From NCBI GenBank assembly GCA_020796225.1, contig CM036755.1, positions 47,624,806 to 47,688,805 on the forward strand: a stretch of 64,000 bases of DNA, read 5' to 3'. The notes beneath the pieces were generated by a model. It did no database searches, was not told the origin of the DNA, and saw only the letters and a program-made list of their open reading frames with translations. A program made the translations under genes and the position numbers. Shown here one piece after another: positions 61,420 to 64,000 of the stretch; positions within the stretch are counted from its first letter, which is position 1, and every line of letters starts with the position of its first letter. Source of the stretch: Arion vulgaris. Taxonomy: Eukaryota > Mollusca > Gastropoda > Stylommatophora > Arionidae.

Positions 61420-61910
61420 AGTAATATCTCTATACCGCTCTGTCCTGGGAAACTCGTCAATCTTTTCCATGGGATTGAGACTGAAATTTCTTGCCACTCT
61501 CATTAAAGTTCATTTCAGGGTTTCTATAGAACGTCGTCTCTTTCTTGAATACTTTGCCCACCCCCATGTTTCTGGGGCTGGGAAGGGGAGCAAAGAATAG
61601 TAACACTGCGCTCTACAAGGCATTTCGTAAGAGGCGACTGAGGTAGGGACCTAGGGGAAACTACCCTATTAAATAAAAAAAGTTGCAGAAATCGGATGTG
61701 CTGGCATACTTGTAGGCGCATAACTGACACAATGTACAATCGCTCTTAGATTTAGATCACATACAAATCACAAAGAATGGTTAACAAGTCGAGAGTTGAA
61801 ATAGAACCTCCTCCCTCCCTCCCAATGCCTGCTTTGGTATTTTTGATCATTTTTTTCAAGGTACTCCCAACATATCTCCATCTTCTCCTTTTTATAACAG
61901 TTCATATAAA
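61420..61910 (-). mobile_element. RTE-like LINE fragment split by SINE A
   Basis: 61420-61571 (ctctataccgctctgtcctg, catttcagggtttctataga) and 61797-61910 (atgcctgctttggtattttt, actcccaacatatctccat) match 28255-28610 in order. Confidence 0.65.
61572..61796 (+). mobile_element. SINE family A
   Basis: Shows gggaaggggagcaaagaata, gtaagaggcgactgaggtag, actaccctattaaataaaaa and gatcacatacaaatcacaaa; the tail is nearly lost. Confidence 0.85.
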
Positions 61911-62119
61911 TAGTAAAATAATATACATATAAATAGTATATTGGATGGTATGCTTGAATATGATACCTACTACAAACAATATAAACACAAGAAATGTGTG
62001 TGCTAAAAATTGTGGTATCCCTAAGCAACATTCATGGTATTGAAAAGGTTAAAATAAAAAAAATTAAACATCAATTTTACTGTGACAATTTATGACTTCT
62101 TTGGTCATAAAAGTTATTT

Positions 62120-62515
62120 AGAGATTAGTGATTGGACATAAAGATATCCAGGAAAAGACTTGCCAACTTAACCAGTATAGCCAGATGGTTGGACTGAAAA
62201 TCAATCATAAGAAAATAAAAATAATGACTTAACATGGCCACCCCAGCACCAAATTAGAAGATAAAATCCATCCAAACACAACTGCTTTCACATATTTTGG
62301 AAGTGTTATCAGCCACAAAGGAGGAGCTGGATCTGACATTAAAAGCAGAATGAGTAAGGCATGAAGTGCGTATTTATAACCCTTCAGATGATCTTGAAAT
62401 CAGTCCAATACAGCATCAGAACCAAGATTAATAAATACCGTAGCTGTGTGCTATCAACTTTACTATATGAATGAGAATGCTGGAGAATGACAGAATAAAA
62501 TTAGTTCTGGTGTTG
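62120..62515 (+). mobile_element. LINE reverse-transcriptase fragment
   Basis: Broken frames read QMVGLKINHKKIKIM, then FTYFGSVISHKGGAGSDIKS and RMSKA, then an RIKTKI-like and ECWRMTE-like series: the RT region before the C-terminus of an RTE-like element. Confidence 0.8.
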
Positions 62516-62679
62516 TAAGGTCTCACAAACATCACACTCCTTCAGTACCGTATGTGATGAATGACGTTTTTTCAATTTAGTTGGATTTAAATTTTATGAC
62601 ATTGTATGATGTTTTCCGGATGAGGACCCTTTTGTTCTACATGTTGGGTTTGTTGATTATGTGTATGTCCAGGACAGTG

Positions 62680-62830
62680 CAGTATATTTTCTCTGTATGA
62701 TGCAAGTCTTCGAAATGCTGCCCCTTAAAATTATTTTTTTTAAAAAACCTTCAATTATGATTTTGATTTCGCTGCTTATGCCGCCCTCCTTAAGGTTTGC
62801 CTTATGCGGCCGCCTCTCTGTATAGCATGG
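62680..62830. repeat. dispersed repeat H
   Basis: Shows tattttctctgtatgatgca, gtcttcgaaatgctgcccct and accttcaattatgattttga. Confidence 0.75.
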
Positions 62831-62914
62831 CATGGCCCTGTGTATATCATTGTCTTAGTGAAACTATCAGCTGTACAAATTTTTTAATTATCTTAACTTT
62901 ACAACCGTACATTA

Positions 62915-63130
62915 ACTATGCTTCATTGCAAGTGTGATCTAACTTCATGCAGCATAGATAAAGAAAATTGGGAGTGGTCGGCCAAAGACAGGGAAGCATG
63001 GCAAGCAGAATTGAGGGTGGTTCAAAAGAAAATAAGAAAAACACCATCACATATGGAGGCAAAAGAGAGTGTAGATGGCAGAGACAACATTCTATGTATC
63101 AGCTTCAGTCTCTACCTAGAAATATGAAGT
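62915..63130 (+). mobile_element. LINE C-terminal fragment
   Basis: Reads DLTSCSIDKENWEWSAKDRE and AWQAELRVVQKKIRKTPSHM, the same family as 40881-41345. Confidence 0.82.
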
Positions 63131-63534
63131 CACAGGTACTTCACACCACAAGGTCTGAAAAGGCACTGGAATTTTTTTTTTTAAATACTGAATGTGTTGA
63201 GTTGTCAGTAAAAATATCAACGCTTACAACATGAACCATGCATCTGGCTTGTATACATAGGTGTCTCTATATAGCATTCTTTTTCAATAAAAATTGTTGC
63301 TTAACATGTCCATGAAACAATAAAATAGATTAAATGTCTCTACATAATCAACCTAATTGCACTCTAACAAACAAAATATAATCGGGATTAATATCCCTCA
63401 GAAAAAGATATTTAAAAAATAATAAAGTAAGCAACAACATAAAAATTGAGCGTTTTTTAAAAACATAAACATAATATAACGTTGTTGATTTGTGTCATTA
63501 AAACTTGTAGTTATCATATCGTTTCATTGTTGTA
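63131..63534. other. no recognised feature
   Basis: AT-rich DNA. Confidence 0.4.
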
Positions 63535-64000
63535 TAGATATATATATATATATATGGCCTTTTTCATCTTTATAGACAGTCAATTGGCAATTGTTTCACT
63601 GTGACAACTTTCGCTTGTCTCTCTTGTCTTTCATCTCATCCCTAAGTCTCTTTTAAAAAGATTCTGCACCTTTGCATAATGCTGTTTTCCACATAACTCG
63701 GTCATCGGCTAGTTTTTCTCATTTTCTGGGACCGATAGAAAAGTTATTCACTCAGGCCTTGCAGATATACTTATATCTGAGCAGTGGTCTGCCTCTTCCC
63801 TTCCGAAAGTTCAAAGAACAAAGCATATTGGCATATATAGCTGTTTTCCATTCTTCTCACATGTCCTAGCCATCTTAGTCTTCTACAGCTGAGCATTCCC
63901 ATGATAGAAGACACGTTTGCATGCCCCAGTACTTCAGCGCTGGTTATCTTGCAGTACCACCTAATGTTCATAATCTTGCGGCGACATCAAATATGAAATA
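63535..64000 (-). mobile_element. LINE 3' region running off the window
   Basis: After a short (TA)n run, the reverse strand reads the LINE end (ccaattgactgtc) and, further 5', ITSAEVLGHANVSSIMGMLS, then RRLRWLGHVRRMEN. This is the RTE-like motif K.T..EVL..A......L..RRLRWLGHV.RM. It is the best-preserved copy of the family whose end is amplified at 22085. Confidence 0.82.

Overview
This window is eukaryotic and most likely from a mollusc, possibly a heterobranch gastropod. The evidence is a multi-exon animal potassium-channel gene with GT-AG introns, a receptor tyrosine kinase, and dense, mostly decayed RTE-like and I-like LINEs, tRNA-like SINEs, MITEs and satellites. The clade is an inference from overall character; no sequence comparison could be run.

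Two host genes are supported. (1) On the + strand, ten exons between 4444 and 32612 encode the C-terminal 383 residues of a KCNQ1-type (Kv7) voltage-gated K+ channel, from the S4 sensor through S5, pore (TIGYGD), S6, calmodulin-binding helices A and B and the C-terminal assembly coiled coil to the stop. All ten exons join in one frame. The exons for the N-terminus and S1-S3 lie upstream of the window. (2) On the - strand, 44675-48409 is a complete intronless ORF of 1244 residues for a receptor tyrosine kinase with signal peptide, Ig-like ectodomain, one membrane helix and a kinase domain split by a long insert. The two genes are convergent.

The rest is repeats. 1-4443: LINE/SINE debris and short satellites upstream of the S4 exon. 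4541-11200: LINE and SINE fragments, a 27-bp and a 32-bp satellite, a GTGA field and a 10/30-bp satellite. 11201-15257: S5, pore and S6 exons embedded in GTGA, 19-bp and 25-bp arrays. 15258-32612: introns carrying a triple-nested transposon, an RNase-H-bearing LINE, a GC-rich patch and many SINEs. 32613-44674: 3' flank and intergenic DNA with a DDE transposon that has long terminal inverted repeats. 48410-51240: AT-rich 41-bp satellite upstream of the kinase gene. 51241-64000: further LINEs, SINEs, a TAG field and a 52-bp satellite.

The most notable pattern is how satellites appear to be born. Several tandem arrays use as their unit the 3' end of a LINE that is also present here, and in three cases the unit length equals the spacing of a 5-6 bp direct repeat at the LINE end (32, 68 and 46 bp). 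The same process appears to have copied the end of the KCNQ S5 exon with its splice donor three times (77-bp unit, bounded by GGAAGG). Many insertions are nested and keep readable target-site duplications, so their order can be reconstructed.
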